Below are positions 55,852-64,000 of a DNA stretch of 64,000 nt, piece by piece. The notes under the pieces were generated by a model. That model saw only the letters and a program-made list of their open reading frames with translations, ran no database searches and was not told the DNA's origin. The position numbers and the translations under genes are program-made. The stretch lies in contig NZ_LT605205.1 in assembly GCF_900095135.1 (NCBI RefSeq), positions 806,001 through 870,000 on the forward strand. Reading direction: 5' to 3'. This DNA is from Proteiniphilum saccharofermentans (GTDB lineage Bacteria > Bacteroidota > Bacteroidia > Bacteroidales > Dysgonomonadaceae). Position 1 is the stretch's first letter. Each line of letters starts with the position of its first letter.

Positions 55852-56813
55852 TGGCAAAAGGCGGGGATGAAAGCGGTAAGATAGGACTGCAGGGGCTGGT
55901 TGTCAGGAATACCGGGAATGCCTATCTGGTGCGTGATGATAACGGCAACGATATCATTGGCATAGCAAAGGGAAATCTGAGACTTAAAGGGATCAGAAGT
56001 ACAAGCCCTATTGTAGTGGGCGACCGGGTCTTTATGGATCCCAACCCCGACGGTACCGCTTTTATCACCGATATTGCCGAACGGAAGAATTATATCGTCC
56101 GTAAGGCTTCCAATCTCTCCAAACATGCGCATATACTGGCTGCCAATATAGATCTGGCATTCCTTTGTGTCACGGTGAGTTATCCTGAAACAACTACCGT
56201 ATTCATCGATCGTTTCCTGACTACCGCAGAAGCATATTCGGTACCGGTCTGTCTTATTTTCAATAAAATAGACTTGTATGATGAGGAGGAGAGTGAATAC
56301 CTGAATGCACTGATGCATCTCTATTCCACAATTGGCTATCAATGTCTGAGAACATCGACAGTGACCGGTGAAGGTAAAGGTCAACTGGAGGCTTTGGCAG
56401 AAGGAAAGACCGTTTTACTTGCTGGGCATTCGGGGGTGGGGAAATCGAGCATCGTTAACCTTCTGGTAGGGGATCAGGCGCAAAAAGTGAGAGAGATATC
56501 CGGTTATCATCATAAAGGGATGCATACCACCACTTTTTCGGAGATGATCGAATTGGAGAATGGTGGTTTCTTGATTGATACCCCGGGTATCAAAGGTTTC
56601 GGTACCATTGATATGAGTCGTGCCGAAGTATCGCACTATTTCCCTGAAATATTCAGGATATCGAAAAACTGTAAATATAACAGTTGCCTGCATCTTAATG
56701 AACCTGGCTGTGCAGTGTTGGAGGCAGTCGAAAATCACTACATCAGTGAAAGCCGCTATCATTCATACCTGAATATACTGGAAGACATTGAGGAAGGAAA
56801 ATACCGGTTATGA
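55851..56813 (+). CDS. rsgA: Ribosome small-subunit-dependent GTPase A
   Basis: 320 residues. Circularly permuted GTPase: an N-terminal OB domain, then G4 NKID (138-141) ahead of G1 GHSGVGKSS (192-200) and G3 DTPG. C-terminal zinc finger with [14 protein letters not shown]. Assists late maturation of the 30S subunit. Its start shares a base with the frr stop, and its stop overlaps the cls start by 4 nt (ATGA). Confidence 0.97.
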   Translation: MAKGGDESGKIGLQGLVVRNTGNAYLVRDDNGNDIIGIAKGNLRLKGIRSTSPIVVGDRVFMDPNPDGTAFITDIAERKNYIVRKASNLSKHAHILAANIDLAFLCVTVSYPETTTVFIDRFLTTAEAYSVPVCLIFNKIDLYDEEESEYLNALMHLYSTIGYQCLRTSTVTGEGKGQLEALAEGKTVLLAGHSGVGKSSIVNLLVGDQAQKVREISGYHHKGMHTTTFSEMIELENGGFLIDTPGIKGFGTIDMSRAEVSHYFPEIFRISKNCKYNSCLHLNEPGCAVLEAVENHYISESRYHSYLNILEDIEEGKYRL

Positions 56814-58240
56814 CTATACAACTTAACAGTGCACTGCTCCTGATCATTGAAATACTCTACCTGCTCACAGTAGTAGGTATTGTAGTGGTGGTGATCTCCG
56901 AAAACCGGAATCCCATCAAAACGGTGGCATGGATAATGGCGGTGGTGTTTCTGCCCTTTATCGGTATTATCTGGTACGCCTTCTTCGGACAAGACGCGAC
57001 AAAAAAACAGGTAATCTCCCGCCGGATGTACAGCAAGTTGAAGAAACGCCCCCTGGACGGGATGGAAACTGCCGTAGAGCATATTTTCCCGGAAGAGTAT
57101 ATTAACCTTATTAACCTGCTCCAGAATATGGATTATACGCCGTTGCTGGGAGGAAATGATGTGACGTTGTTTACCAATGGTGGGGATAAATTCGCAAGCC
57201 TGTTTGCCGATATCGAAAAGGCCGAAAAGCATATTCATATAGAGTATTATGTATTGCTTGACGACGAATTGGGCCTGAAACTCCAGCAGGCGCTTATCCG
57301 TAAGGCCAGGGAGGGAGTGGAGATACGTATTATTTATGACAGTTTCGGATCGAGGAAGGCGAAGAGGAAATTTTTTGAAGATTTCAGGAAAGCAGGCATA
57401 GAAACCGAACCTTTTTTAAAGCTGAGTCTTTCGAGACTTACTTCGAGGCTCAATTACCGTACACACCGCAAGATTGTGGTTATCGATGGACGGATAGGCT
57501 ACGTGGGAGGAATGAATGTGGCTGACCGCTACCTGAAAGGACTTGATTGGGGCTGCTGGCGTGATACCCACGCCCGGATCGAAGGGAAGGGGGTACAAGG
57601 ATTGCAGTCGGTCTTTCTGATCGACTGGTATTTTGTATCGCAGACGCTGATTACTTCCCGTGATTATTTTCCTGTACTTGGAAATTATGGTGAATGTCCC
57701 ATGCAGATAGTAAATAGCGGCCCCCTGAGTGAAACGAATGAAATATCGCATGGCATTATGCAAGCTATTTATAATGCACGTAAATCGATTTTTATCCAGA
57801 CTCCCTATTTTCTGCCTCCTGACGCGATGGCCGATGCACTACAGGCAGCAGCTATCAGGGGTGTCGATGTGAGGGTTATGATGTCTAAACGATCGGATGT
57901 CCCTCTGGTACAAAGAGCTTCATTCTCTTATATTAAGGATATGCTGAAGGCGGGAGTGAAAGTGTATATGTACCACAAAGGCTTCCTACATTCCAAGATG
58001 ATGGTATTCGACGGATCGCTTACGCTGGTTGGTTCGGCCAACTTCGACTCGCGTAGCTTCGAACAAAATTTTGAAGTGGAGGCATTTATCTATGACGAAA
58101 AATTGGGGATGCAGGCTAATGATATTTTTGTGGAGGATCAACGTTTTTCAGATCCCGTTTCAATGCGTGAATGGTATAAGCGGAGCGTGAAAAAGAGATT
58201 TATAGATTCTTTTCTACGACTCTTTGCCCCTTTGATGTAA
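56810..58240 (+). CDS. cls: Cardiolipin synthase (phospholipase D superfamily)
   Basis: 476 residues. Two N-terminal membrane helices (about 7-30 and 37-60), then two HKD motifs: [21 protein letters not shown] and [20 protein letters not shown]. Condenses phosphatidylglycerol to cardiolipin at the inner membrane. Length and topology fit ClsA-type enzymes. Co-translated with rsgA through a 4-nt overlap. Confidence 0.95.
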   Translation: MTIQLNSALLLIIEILYLLTVVGIVVVVISENRNPIKTVAWIMAVVFLPFIGIIWYAFFGQDATKKQVISRRMYSKLKKRPLDGMETAVEHIFPEEYINLINLLQNMDYTPLLGGNDVTLFTNGGDKFASLFADIEKAEKHIHIEYYVLLDDELGLKLQQALIRKAREGVEIRIIYDSFGSRKAKRKFFEDFRKAGIETEPFLKLSLSRLTSRLNYRTHRKIVVIDGRIGYVGGMNVADRYLKGLDWGCWRDTHARIEGKGVQGLQSVFLIDWYFVSQTLITSRDYFPVLGNYGECPMQIVNSGPLSETNEISHGIMQAIYNARKSIFIQTPYFLPPDAMADALQAAAIRGVDVRVMMSKRSDVPLVQRASFSYIKDMLKAGVKVYMYHKGFLHSKMMVFDGSLTLVGSANFDSRSFEQNFEVEAFIYDEKLGMQANDIFVEDQRFSDPVSMREWYKRSVKKRFIDSFLRLFAPLM

Positions 58241-58331
58241 AATCATAGAACACTCATGGGATACAGGTTTATGCACGTGTTTAAAGTTAAAATGTCTTGT
58301 ATCTTGATTCTTGGCTCTAGTATTTAATTAG

Positions 58332-58871
58332 ATGGAACGAATTTTTATTATAGGCTATATGGGCTCGGGTAAAACCACGGTAGGGAAACGGTTGGCCGGA
58401 TCGCTTTCTCTTTCGTTTGTCGATCTCGACGCTTATATCGAGAATAAGTATCGAAAGACCATTCCCGCTCTTTTCGAAGAGAAGGGAGAGGATGGTTTTC
58501 GGAAGATAGAGGGGCAATCGCTTCGGGAAGTTGCAGAGTTCGAGGATGTGGTGATCTCTACCGGAGGAGGTACACCCTGTTTCTTTGATAATATGGAGGT
58601 AATGAATCGTGCTGGCCTCACTATTTACCTTGAGGCTCATCCCGAAGATCTTGCCGATCATTTACTGGCGTCGAAAACAGTGCGACCTCTCATTGCCGGG
58701 AAGTCGAGGGAGGAACTTATCCCCTTTATCTCGGAGCATTTGGCCCGCAGAGAGAGCCATTACCGGAAAGCAAAGATTATTTACCCCATTGACCGGATGA
58801 ATACAAAGGATGAGATCCATCTAACGGTGTGCGGTATTGAAGAACTAATAAAAAGGAGGAACGCGGAATGA
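58332..58871 (+). CDS. aroK: Shikimate kinase
   Basis: 179 residues. Walker A GYMGSGKTTVGK (8-19), the shikimate-binding FVDLDAYIENKY and GEDGFRKIEGQSLREV, then ISTGGGTPCF and KTVRPLI. Phosphorylates shikimate in aromatic amino-acid synthesis. Its stop overlaps the start of the next gene by 4 nt (ATGA). Confidence 0.95.
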   Translation: MERIFIIGYMGSGKTTVGKRLAGSLSLSFVDLDAYIENKYRKTIPALFEEKGEDGFRKIEGQSLREVAEFEDVVISTGGGTPCFFDNMEVMNRAGLTIYLEAHPEDLADHLLASKTVRPLIAGKSREELIPFISEHLARRESHYRKAKIIYPIDRMNTKDEIHLTVCGIEELIKRRNAE

Positions 58872-60076
58872 TGTACGATTCCCACAGAAGCACTTCGTTT
58901 GTCGTGCGTGAATTGCTGCAAAAGGTAGAAAAGCAGAGAGCATCCTTAGTGATCGGGATTCCCCGGGAAGACCACAAACATGAAAAACGGGTGCCGTTGA
59001 CGCCCGAAACCGTTTCGTTGCTGGTCGAGTCAGGCTACAGGGTACTGCTTGAAGCCGGGACGGGGATGACCATCAATTATACCGACAGCTATTATGCCGA
59101 ATCGGGTGCAGAGATAGTCGAGACTCCTGAAGAGGTTTTCCAGGCCGACCTGATCCTGAAGATATTACCTCCTACATTGGAAGAAGTGAGTATGATGCGG
59201 CCGCGTGCTACTGTTTTTTCGTTTCTCCATATCCATAAATTATCTCTTTCTTTGCTGGAGTTGATGTCTGAAAAGAAGATCAACGCGCTGGCTTATGAAC
59301 TTTTATACGACAATACGGGCGTCTCTCCGTTTGTGACATCCATATCCGAGATCGAAGGTACTTATTCCATTACCCTGGCGGCAGAACTCTTAAGCAATGC
59401 CCACGGTGGAAAAGGCATTTTATTGGGAGGTATCCCCGGCATATCACCTACCGAGGTGGTGGTGATCGGGGCGGGGGTGGCCGGTACCATGGCCGCCCGT
59501 GCGGTGTTGGCCATGGGTGCGTCGGTGAAAGTGTTCGACAACGATGTGGTGAAGCTGCGTACTATCCGCCATGAGTTGGGTAATCTGGTATTTACTTCCA
59601 CGCTTCAGCCCAATGTACTAAGAAATGTGTTTCGTTCTGCCGATGTAGTGATCGGGGCCATGCAGTATATCAATAAAACCCACTTTTACCGTATCTCCAA
59701 CGACCTGATCCGGGAGATGAAACAGGGAGCCGTGATCATCGATGTGCGAATGGCGCAGGGAGGATGTTTCGAAACCACCATGGAAGCCTGTTTGCCCGGC
59801 CATCCGGCGGTTTTTGAGAAATTCGGCGTGTTGCATTTCTGTGAGATGAGCCTTAGTTCGCGTGTAGCCCGTACCGCTTCCATCGCCTTGAGCAATATTT
59901 TTGTATCATTGTTCTCTACCATGGCTGATTGTGGAGGAACCGACCATTTTGCACGATTCGACCGCGGTTTTGCCGCCGGCTTCTACCTTTACTCCGGAAA
60001 GATGGTCAACCGGTATGTGGGCAACCACTTCAATATACCTGTAACCGATATCGGATTGTTCTTGCCGGGGTATTAA
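58868..60076 (+). CDS. ald: Alanine dehydrogenase
   Basis: 402 residues. Similar to alanine dehydrogenase/NAD(P) transhydrogenase alpha: PREDHKHEKRVPLTPETVSL, IRYYDD-like TINYTDSYYAESGAEI, the nucleotide-binding TEVVVIGAGVAGTMAARAVLAMGASV and RMAQGGCFETT. It catalyses reversible oxidative deamination of alanine to pyruvate and ammonium. The N-terminus (MMYDSHRSTSFVVRELLQKV) is about 25 residues longer than the classic enzyme. Translationally coupled to aroK. Whether it is a true AlaDH or a related 2-oxo-acid enzyme is not settled by sequence. Confidence 0.85.
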   Translation: MMYDSHRSTSFVVRELLQKVEKQRASLVIGIPREDHKHEKRVPLTPETVSLLVESGYRVLLEAGTGMTINYTDSYYAESGAEIVETPEEVFQADLILKILPPTLEEVSMMRPRATVFSFLHIHKLSLSLLELMSEKKINALAYELLYDNTGVSPFVTSISEIEGTYSITLAAELLSNAHGGKGILLGGIPGISPTEVVVIGAGVAGTMAARAVLAMGASVKVFDNDVVKLRTIRHELGNLVFTSTLQPNVLRNVFRSADVVIGAMQYINKTHFYRISNDLIREMKQGAVIIDVRMAQGGCFETTMEACLPGHPAVFEKFGVLHFCEMSLSSRVARTASIALSNIFVSLFSTMADCGGTDHFARFDRGFAAGFYLYSGKMVNRYVGNHFNIPVTDIGLFLPGY

Positions 60077-60141
60077 CATATTATTTGAATATTCCACTGG
60101 GCTGGGAAAATGATCTCCCGTCAGGATCGATATGAAATAAA

Positions 60142-61527
60142 CTACTTTTCCGAAACGGGTTCGGAAGACAACCTCTTCTGCAGGATCAGATACCAGATAA
60201 ACAGGATGATCCCTTTGAATATTGAGGTGATGGACAGGGCCCACCAGACTCCGGTCACACCCATGCGGGTGCCCAGTACCATGGCGATAGGGATCCGTAA
60301 TGTGTTGAATACAATGCTGATGATGGCCGGTGGAGTGGTCCTGCCTAAACCATTGAACATGCCCTGGGTGGTGATCTCCAACATCATAAAAACCTGGGAG
60401 ATCCCTATGATCAACAGATACTCACCGCCGGCTTCATAGGCTTCTTTTTCCGGGACAAAGACAGAAAATATCCCTTCCCCGTATAATACAAATGCCAGGG
60501 TTACTGCGATTCCCAATGCTCCCATCATCATCAAAGTATAACGGAAAGCCCTGTTGGCACGACTCATCTTAAGTGCGGCAAAATTCTGCGCCACAAAGCT
60601 GCCGAGTGCAGTGGAAAAGCCGGTGGAGGTATTCCATGTAATCCCCTCGATCTGTCCCCCGGTGGTCTGGCTGGTGATACCCAAATGTCCTCCGTACAAC
60701 GATGCGATACGGGCCAGATTCATATTGATAAATGCGAAATAGGTATTCATGGCGGCCACCGGCAACCCTAATTTCAGGATATTCAGTGTGTACCTTCTGC
60801 GTGGGCGGATCAGAAATGGGAATTTCCCCAACAATCCGTTCTTCTTTTTCAGGTGTCGGACGAACAATAGGAGTACCACGCTCTGAGACAGGATGGTAGC
60901 CAGTGCTGCGCCTTTTACACCCATAGCAGGAATAGGCCCAGCCCCGAAGATCAGAAGCGGGTCCAGCACAATATTTAAAACAAGGCCGGTAGCGTTGAAA
61001 TAAAAGGGGATATCACTCCGTCCGGAACCGATATAGATGCCGGAGAAGTTGAGAATCAGAAACATGATAGGAATCCCTAAGGAGATGATCTGCAGATATC
61101 CGGTTGCTTCCACTGCAATCTCCTGTTCCAGTTTGTAAAATGATATATAAGGGTGGGGGAAAAGAAGGAAAAACATACCGAAGAGGAGCCCTAGCAGTAT
61201 AGCGATGGTGGTGGTATGCGAAGCATAGAGTGATGCCTGGTCTAACCGACGGGCGCCGATGGACTGTCCGATAGATATCTCGGCAGCCACCTTGGAAATA
61301 AGCGCGACTGAGTTCATCATCCACATAAGCATCCCCACGGCGCCTACTGCCGCGACCGACTGACTGCCCAACCGTCCTATCCAGATGATGTCCACCAGGT
61401 TGTAGGCCATCTGGATAAAACTGATTGCCATCAACGGGAGGGCTAACGTGAGCAACTGCCGGAAAATGCCTCCCCGGGTAAGATCGCGCACTGCAGATGT
61501 TTGTAAAGATTGAGATTCCACCGGCAA
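60142..61527 (-). CDS. MATE-family multidrug/sodium exporter
   Basis: 461 residues, about twelve membrane helices. Family features: an N-terminal LTLALPLMAISFIQMAYNLVD-type helix ending in DIIWIGRLG, then SVAAVGAVGMLMWM, and a second half that repeats the topology with QMAYN-like LEITTQGMFNGLGRTTP. Exports cationic compounds using a sodium or proton gradient. The frame begins with TTG at 61527 with GTG two codons later (61519-61521); no ATG precedes the first helix, so the start is uncertain. Confidence 0.9.
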   Translation of the reverse strand: MPVESQSLQTSAVRDLTRGGIFRQLLTLALPLMAISFIQMAYNLVDIIWIGRLGSQSVAAVGAVGMLMWMMNSVALISKVAAEISIGQSIGARRLDQASLYASHTTTIAILLGLLFGMFFLLFPHPYISFYKLEQEIAVEATGYLQIISLGIPIMFLILNFSGIYIGSGRSDIPFYFNATGLVLNIVLDPLLIFGAGPIPAMGVKGAALATILSQSVVLLLFVRHLKKKNGLLGKFPFLIRPRRRYTLNILKLGLPVAAMNTYFAFINMNLARIASLYGGHLGITSQTTGGQIEGITWNTSTGFSTALGSFVAQNFAALKMSRANRAFRYTLMMMGALGIAVTLAFVLYGEGIFSVFVPEKEAYEAGGEYLLIIGISQVFMMLEITTQGMFNGLGRTTPPAIISIVFNTLRIPIAMVLGTRMGVTGVWWALSITSIFKGIILFIWYLILQKRLSSEPVSEK

Positions 61528-61539
61528 CCCTTTTTTATT

Positions 61540-61570
61540 AAAAAAGGAAGTAACCGTTGAAGTTACTCCC
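61540..61570 (-). terminator. Intrinsic terminator after tRNA-Gly, just before the MATE gene
   Basis: On the minus strand GGGAGTAAC (from 61570) pairs with GTTACTtCC (to 61546) around a 6-7 nt loop, followed by six T (61545-61540). It closes the tRNA transcript. The MATE start codon follows 12 nt beyond the T-run, so the exporter needs its own promoter or readthrough. Confidence 0.75.
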
Positions 61571-61642
61571 TTATATGCTGTTTTAGATAAGAGGAAGAGG
61601 AGATTTTCCGGTGGTACCGGAGTAAATTTCCCCTCTCCTCTC

Positions 61643-61718
61643 TGGAGCGGAAGACGGGACTCAAACCCGCGACCCTCAGCTTGGAAGGCTAATGCTCTAT
61701 CAACTGAGCTACTTCCGC
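61643..61718 (-). tRNA. tRNA-Gly (anticodon UCC)
   Basis: 76 nt including an encoded CCA (61643-61645). Acceptor stem GCGGAAG/CTTCCGC, D-arm GCTCAGTTGATAGAGC, anticodon loop CTTCCAA with UCC, and T-arm GCGGGTTTGAGTCCCGT. All four stems pair. Discriminator base is T. Confidence 0.97.
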
Positions 61719-61722
61719 AAAA

Positions 61723-61806
61723 TTAATTGACAATTGAAAATGGGTAATTGACAATTTTGATTGGTGTTCCCCTCATTGTGCATTGTTAATTCTCAATTGT
61801 CCATTC
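61723..61806. repeat. AT-rich repeats between the two tRNA genes
   Basis: Variants of aattgacaattg occur near both ends (gacaattgaaaatggg, ...attctcaattgtccatt) in inverted and direct orientation. Such low-complexity text is common in Bacteroidetes intergenic DNA. No gene. Confidence 0.45.
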
Positions 61807-61811
61807 GTCAG

Positions 61812-61894
61812 TGGGCAGTGATGGATTCGAACCACCGAAGGCGTAAGCCAGCTGAGTTACAGTCAGCCCCATTTGGCCACTCTGGTAACTGCCC
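61812..61894 (-). tRNA. tRNA-Tyr (anticodon GUA)
   Basis: 83 nt without an encoded CCA (the bases after the A discriminator are CTG), so CCA would be added by nucleotidyltransferase. Acceptor GGGCAGT/ACTGCCC, anticodon loop CTGTAAC with GUA, a class II long variable arm (GCTGGCTTACGCC), and a T-arm GGTGGTTCGAATCCATC. Type II structure fits tRNA-Tyr. Confidence 0.96.
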
Positions 61895-61904
61895 TTTGCG
61901 AGTG

Positions 61905-61912
61905 CAAAGATA
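61905..61912 (-). promoter_or_regulatory. Candidate promoter -7 element for the tRNA pair
   Basis: Minus strand TATCTTTG (TAnnTTTG) ends 10 nt upstream of the first base of tRNA-Tyr. It overlaps the 3' arm of a hairpin spanning the ribH stop codon. Confidence 0.5.
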
Positions 61913-61932
61913 CAAAAAATTATTTGTATCTT
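61907..61932 (-). terminator. Hairpin across the ribH stop codon
   Basis: Perfect 10-bp arms AAGATACAAA (61907-61916) and TTTGTATCTT (61923-61932) with a 6-nt loop AAATTA that contains the ribH stop codon (61920-61922). No long T-run follows, so termination is possible but not certain. Confidence 0.5.
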
Positions 61933-62411
61933 GAGTGAAGTTCCATCATTTTTAACGCGGTGATGGCCGCTTCGTCACCTTTATTCCCGTGTCTGCCACC
62001 TGCCCTGGCTTGTGCCTGGTCGAGTGTGAGGGTGGTGAGCAATCCGAAAATTACCGGTATGTCGTACTTGAGGTTCAGTTGGGTGGCACCCTCGGTCACA
62101 CTGTCACAGACAAATGTGAAATGTGGTGTTTCCCCCTGAATGACACATCCCAGAATGATAACGCTGTCAACCTTCGCTTTCTCGATCATCACCTTTGCAG
62201 CGTATGTCAGCTCAAAACTGCCGGGCACGTGTTCAATGATTATATCATCGGCCGATACACCGAACTTCAGCAATGTATTGGTTGCTCCGTTCAGTAAACT
62301 GTGGGTGACAGACGAATTCCAGTCGGACACCACGATGCCTACCCGTTTCCCTTTCCCATCGGCAACTGCCGTGGGATCATATGACGAGAGGTTACTCAAT
62401 GCTGTTGCCAT
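61920..62411 (-). CDS. ribH: 6,7-dimethyl-8-ribityllumazine synthase
   Basis: 163 residues. Joins 5-amino-6-ribitylamino-uracil and dihydroxybutanone phosphate, the penultimate step of riboflavin synthesis. Signature blocks: GIVVSDWNSSVTHSLLNGA, VPGSFELTYAAKVMI, VIILGCVIQGETPHFTFVCD and PVIFGLLTTLTLDQAQARAG. Full length. Upstream is the TPR gene 7 nt away, same strand; downstream are two tRNAs. Confidence 0.97.
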   Translation of the reverse strand: MATALSNLSSYDPTAVADGKGKRVGIVVSDWNSSVTHSLLNGATNTLLKFGVSADDIIIEHVPGSFELTYAAKVMIEKAKVDSVIILGCVIQGETPHFTFVCDSVTEGATQLNLKYDIPVIFGLLTTLTLDQAQARAGGRHGNKGDEAAITALKMMELHSRYK

Positions 62412-62418
62412 GACCTTA

Positions 62419-63123
62419 TTACTTATTTTCTTTCAGGAAGAGAGCCTGTTGGATGAACTTATCTGCTTCCCGGGATTCAGGAGAGTTGAGATAGGTTTCT
62501 TTGATCTGTGTGAAAACCTCAATAGCTTTGTCGTAGTCGGCTTTACTCAAATATGCTTCGCCTGCTTTTTTATAATAGATGGGGCTGAGCATTTCGTTGT
62601 CAGCTTCCTTGGCCGCTTTGAGAAAGTTGTTAATAGCCTGGTCGGCCTGTCCCATATTCATATATACATCACCTATCGCACCGGTGACGGCCGGAGTGAT
62701 CAGCAAATCTCCTCCTTTGAATTTCTTCAGGTGTTCCAGCGCTTTCTCATTATTACCTATCCGGCTGTAAGAAATGCCGGCATAAGCATGTGCCAGGTCA
62801 GCCGTTTTGGTTCCTTTATAACGATCTATGATGGATTCAAATCCTATATAATCGTTGCCGTTCCCGAAAAGAGCCAGGGAGTCGTCTCCGTTCTGGAAAT
62901 AGCGTTCTCCCTTAAAGAGAGCAGCTTGTGCTTTCTCAGTGCGGGGTGTCTTGTGCAAATAGTGGTAGGCGAGAAAAGCCCCTACGAGAGCAATTACTAT
63001 CAGCAATCCAGTTACAATGATTTTCTGATTTTTTTCGAGAAACTGTTCGGAAGTGGTAAGTGCCTCCCCGATATTTTCGAAATTCTTTTCGGCTTTCGAC
63101 TCTTTTGTTTTTTTAGCAGACAT
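62419..63123 (-). CDS. Membrane-anchored TPR protein (YfgM/BamD-like)
   Basis: 234 residues. A Lys-rich cytoplasmic head (1-30), one membrane segment (about 34-55, IIVTGLLIVIALVGAFLAYHY) and periplasmic TPR repeats from about 65 to 230 (AYAGISYSRIGNNEKALEHL, AINNFLKAAKEADNEM, IYYKKAGEAYLSKADYDKAI). No lipobox. Such proteins aid envelope assembly. Adjacent to ribH with a 7-nt gap. Confidence 0.85.
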   Translation of the reverse strand: MSAKKTKESKAEKNFENIGEALTTSEQFLEKNQKIIVTGLLIVIALVGAFLAYHYLHKTPRTEKAQAALFKGERYFQNGDDSLALFGNGNDYIGFESIIDRYKGTKTADLAHAYAGISYSRIGNNEKALEHLKKFKGGDLLITPAVTGAIGDVYMNMGQADQAINNFLKAAKEADNEMLSPIYYKKAGEAYLSKADYDKAIEVFTQIKETYLNSPESREADKFIQQALFLKENK

Positions 63124-63162
63124 ATTTCTTTGAAAAAATGTTACGTTTTATTTTTCGAGATG

Positions 63163-63170
63163 CAAAAGTA
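63163..63170 (-). promoter_or_regulatory. Candidate promoter -7 element for the TPR-ribH genes
   Basis: Minus strand TACTTTTG (TAnnTTTG) ends 39 nt upstream of the TPR start. The -33 region is AT-rich without a clear TTTG. Confidence 0.45.
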
Positions 63171-63386
63171 CAGTTTTTAAATGATAAATAAAATTTCAAC
63201 ACCGGTTTTTTATAAAAATGATGAGTTGTTTTAATCTTTTTCGTAGGTTTGTAGTCTAATCGGGAGTTTGGCATCAATTTATCAAGGTGGTTAGATGAAG
63301 AGGAGGGAAGGTGGAAGAAGATAATGTGCTTTGCACGAATTTAGTTTTTAGTTCACAATAGTTTTGCCTCTAAAGAAGATTTTAAT

Positions 63387-63929
63387 ATGAAGAAGTATAT
63401 GTTCATTGTAGGTGTGTTGATAATGGGGCTGTCGAATATGACAGCACAGGTCGACGCAGGTTTTGCTACTGTTCCGGTGGTGAATGGTAAAGTGGTCTTT
63501 GAGCAGTTCATACTTACCGATCAGGGACTTTCTGCTAATCAGAAATATGCTATCCTGCAAAAGTGGGTGAAGGATAAGTATACCGGTAGTCCATTGGTGT
63601 CGAGTATTCGTTTCGATGATAAAAATCAATCTGCTACAGTAAGTGCAAAAACAGAATTGACAGGCGTGCCGGAAAATCCTGTGATGAATTACCGGTTCGA
63701 CCTTTCCGTAGCCAGTGCCGGATGTGTATTGGTGGTAAGGGATATCACCTATCAAAGTGCACCGAAACAGGGAGCATCTTCTTTTCCGAAGACCATTACT
63801 GCCGAGCAGACCATTACCGATCAGGCAGTGAGTGCACCGGGAGAAGAGGGGAAAATAAGGAGTGGCACACGAAAAGCGACCCTTTCGTTTCTGAATAGTC
63901 TATATAAAGAGGTGTTAGGCCTGTTTTAA
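63387..63929 (+). CDS. DUF4468 domain-containing exported protein
   Basis: 180 residues with a signal peptide (MKKYMFIVGVLIMGLSNMTAQ). The body, PVVNGKVVFEQFILTDQGLS through NYRFDLSVASAGCVLVVRDI, follows the pattern of the DUF4468 family (TBP-like fold) common in Bacteroidetes envelope proteins. No known function. Divergent from the TPR-ribH genes. Confidence 0.8.
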   Translation: MKKYMFIVGVLIMGLSNMTAQVDAGFATVPVVNGKVVFEQFILTDQGLSANQKYAILQKWVKDKYTGSPLVSSIRFDDKNQSATVSAKTELTGVPENPVMNYRFDLSVASAGCVLVVRDITYQSAPKQGASSFPKTITAEQTITDQAVSAPGEEGKIRSGTRKATLSFLNSLYKEVLGLF

Positions 63930-63991
63930 TAAACCATCTACACTCGTGCGATTTGCATGATCGATTTACCGGGTTAAATTTAAATTATCGT

Positions 63992-64000
63992 ATGAAAACT
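63992..64000 (+). CDS. Start of a truncated gene at the right edge
   Basis: The sequence attatcgtATGAAAACT matches the start context shared with the PUL lipoproteins (aatcgtATG, see 12177, 13709 and 24393). Only three codons (Met-Lys-Thr) are visible, so the product cannot be stated. Confidence 0.4.

Overview
The window looks like chromosomal DNA from a member of the Bacteroidota, order Bacteroidales. The evidence is SusC/SusD gene pairs, Bacteroidetes-type ECF sigma and FecR genes, lipoproteins with S/A-C lipoboxes, many genes without a Shine-Dalgarno sequence, and several copies of the Bacteroidetes -7 promoter element TAnnTTTG. A Dysgonomonadaceae-like genus (Proteiniphilum or Petrimonas type) would fit, but that is inference.

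Layout. 1-9.1 kb, minus strand: the 5' part of a class A penicillin-binding protein, then a run read right to left of trmB, mrp, a NUDIX hydrolase, a large TPR protein and a plug-less outer-membrane barrel. 9.3-10.7 kb: gdhA. 10.8-22.1 kb, minus: a complete polysaccharide utilization locus (PUL) made of ECF sigma factor, FecR anti-sigma, STN-type SusC, SusD, two surface lipoproteins and a GH30 lipoprotein. 22.5-25.9 kb: a YdjC-like/beta-lactamase-like fusion and a class I fructose-bisphosphate aldolase. 26-33.8 kb, minus: three consecutive GH127-type glycosidases and a SusD whose 5' end is cut off by an IS4-type element (33776-35441). No SusC is present, so this is a broken PUL. 35.6-36.1 kb: a small antitoxin with a frameshifted RelE/ParE-like toxin.

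36.1-46.3 kb: an AddB-like nuclease, a HAD phosphatase, an NlpE/META lipoprotein, a relic of a nucleotidyltransferase, a YfhO membrane protein, a small barrel protein and metG. 46.5-49.5 kb: an alanine/sodium symporter gene interrupted by a second IS4-family element (48071-49381) with a perfect 9-bp target duplication; removing the element restores a 567-codon frame. 49.8-52.8 kb: a Tat-exported Gfo/Idh/MocA oxidoreductase, an FMN reductase, tadA and a small conserved protein. 52.9-60.1 kb, plus: a housekeeping run of yraN, an MmcQ-like gene, birA, pyrH, frr, rsgA, cls, aroK and an alanine dehydrogenase, several pairs of which overlap by 1-17 nt. 60.1-63.1 kb, minus: a MATE exporter, tRNA-Gly(UCC), tRNA-Tyr(GUA), ribH and a membrane-anchored TPR protein. 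The window ends with a DUF4468 protein and the first codons of another gene.

How it works together. The first PUL is the main regulated unit. Glycan uptake through the STN-bearing SusC would release the sigma factor held by FecR, and the GH30 enzyme would cut the glycan at the surface. The second locus still encodes its hydrolases but has lost its importer. No phage, CRISPR or rRNA was seen. The least ordinary items are the deacetylase/serine-hydrolase fusion, the IS-truncated GH127 locus, the repeat-bearing leader of the sigma operon, and the ribH-tRNA junction.
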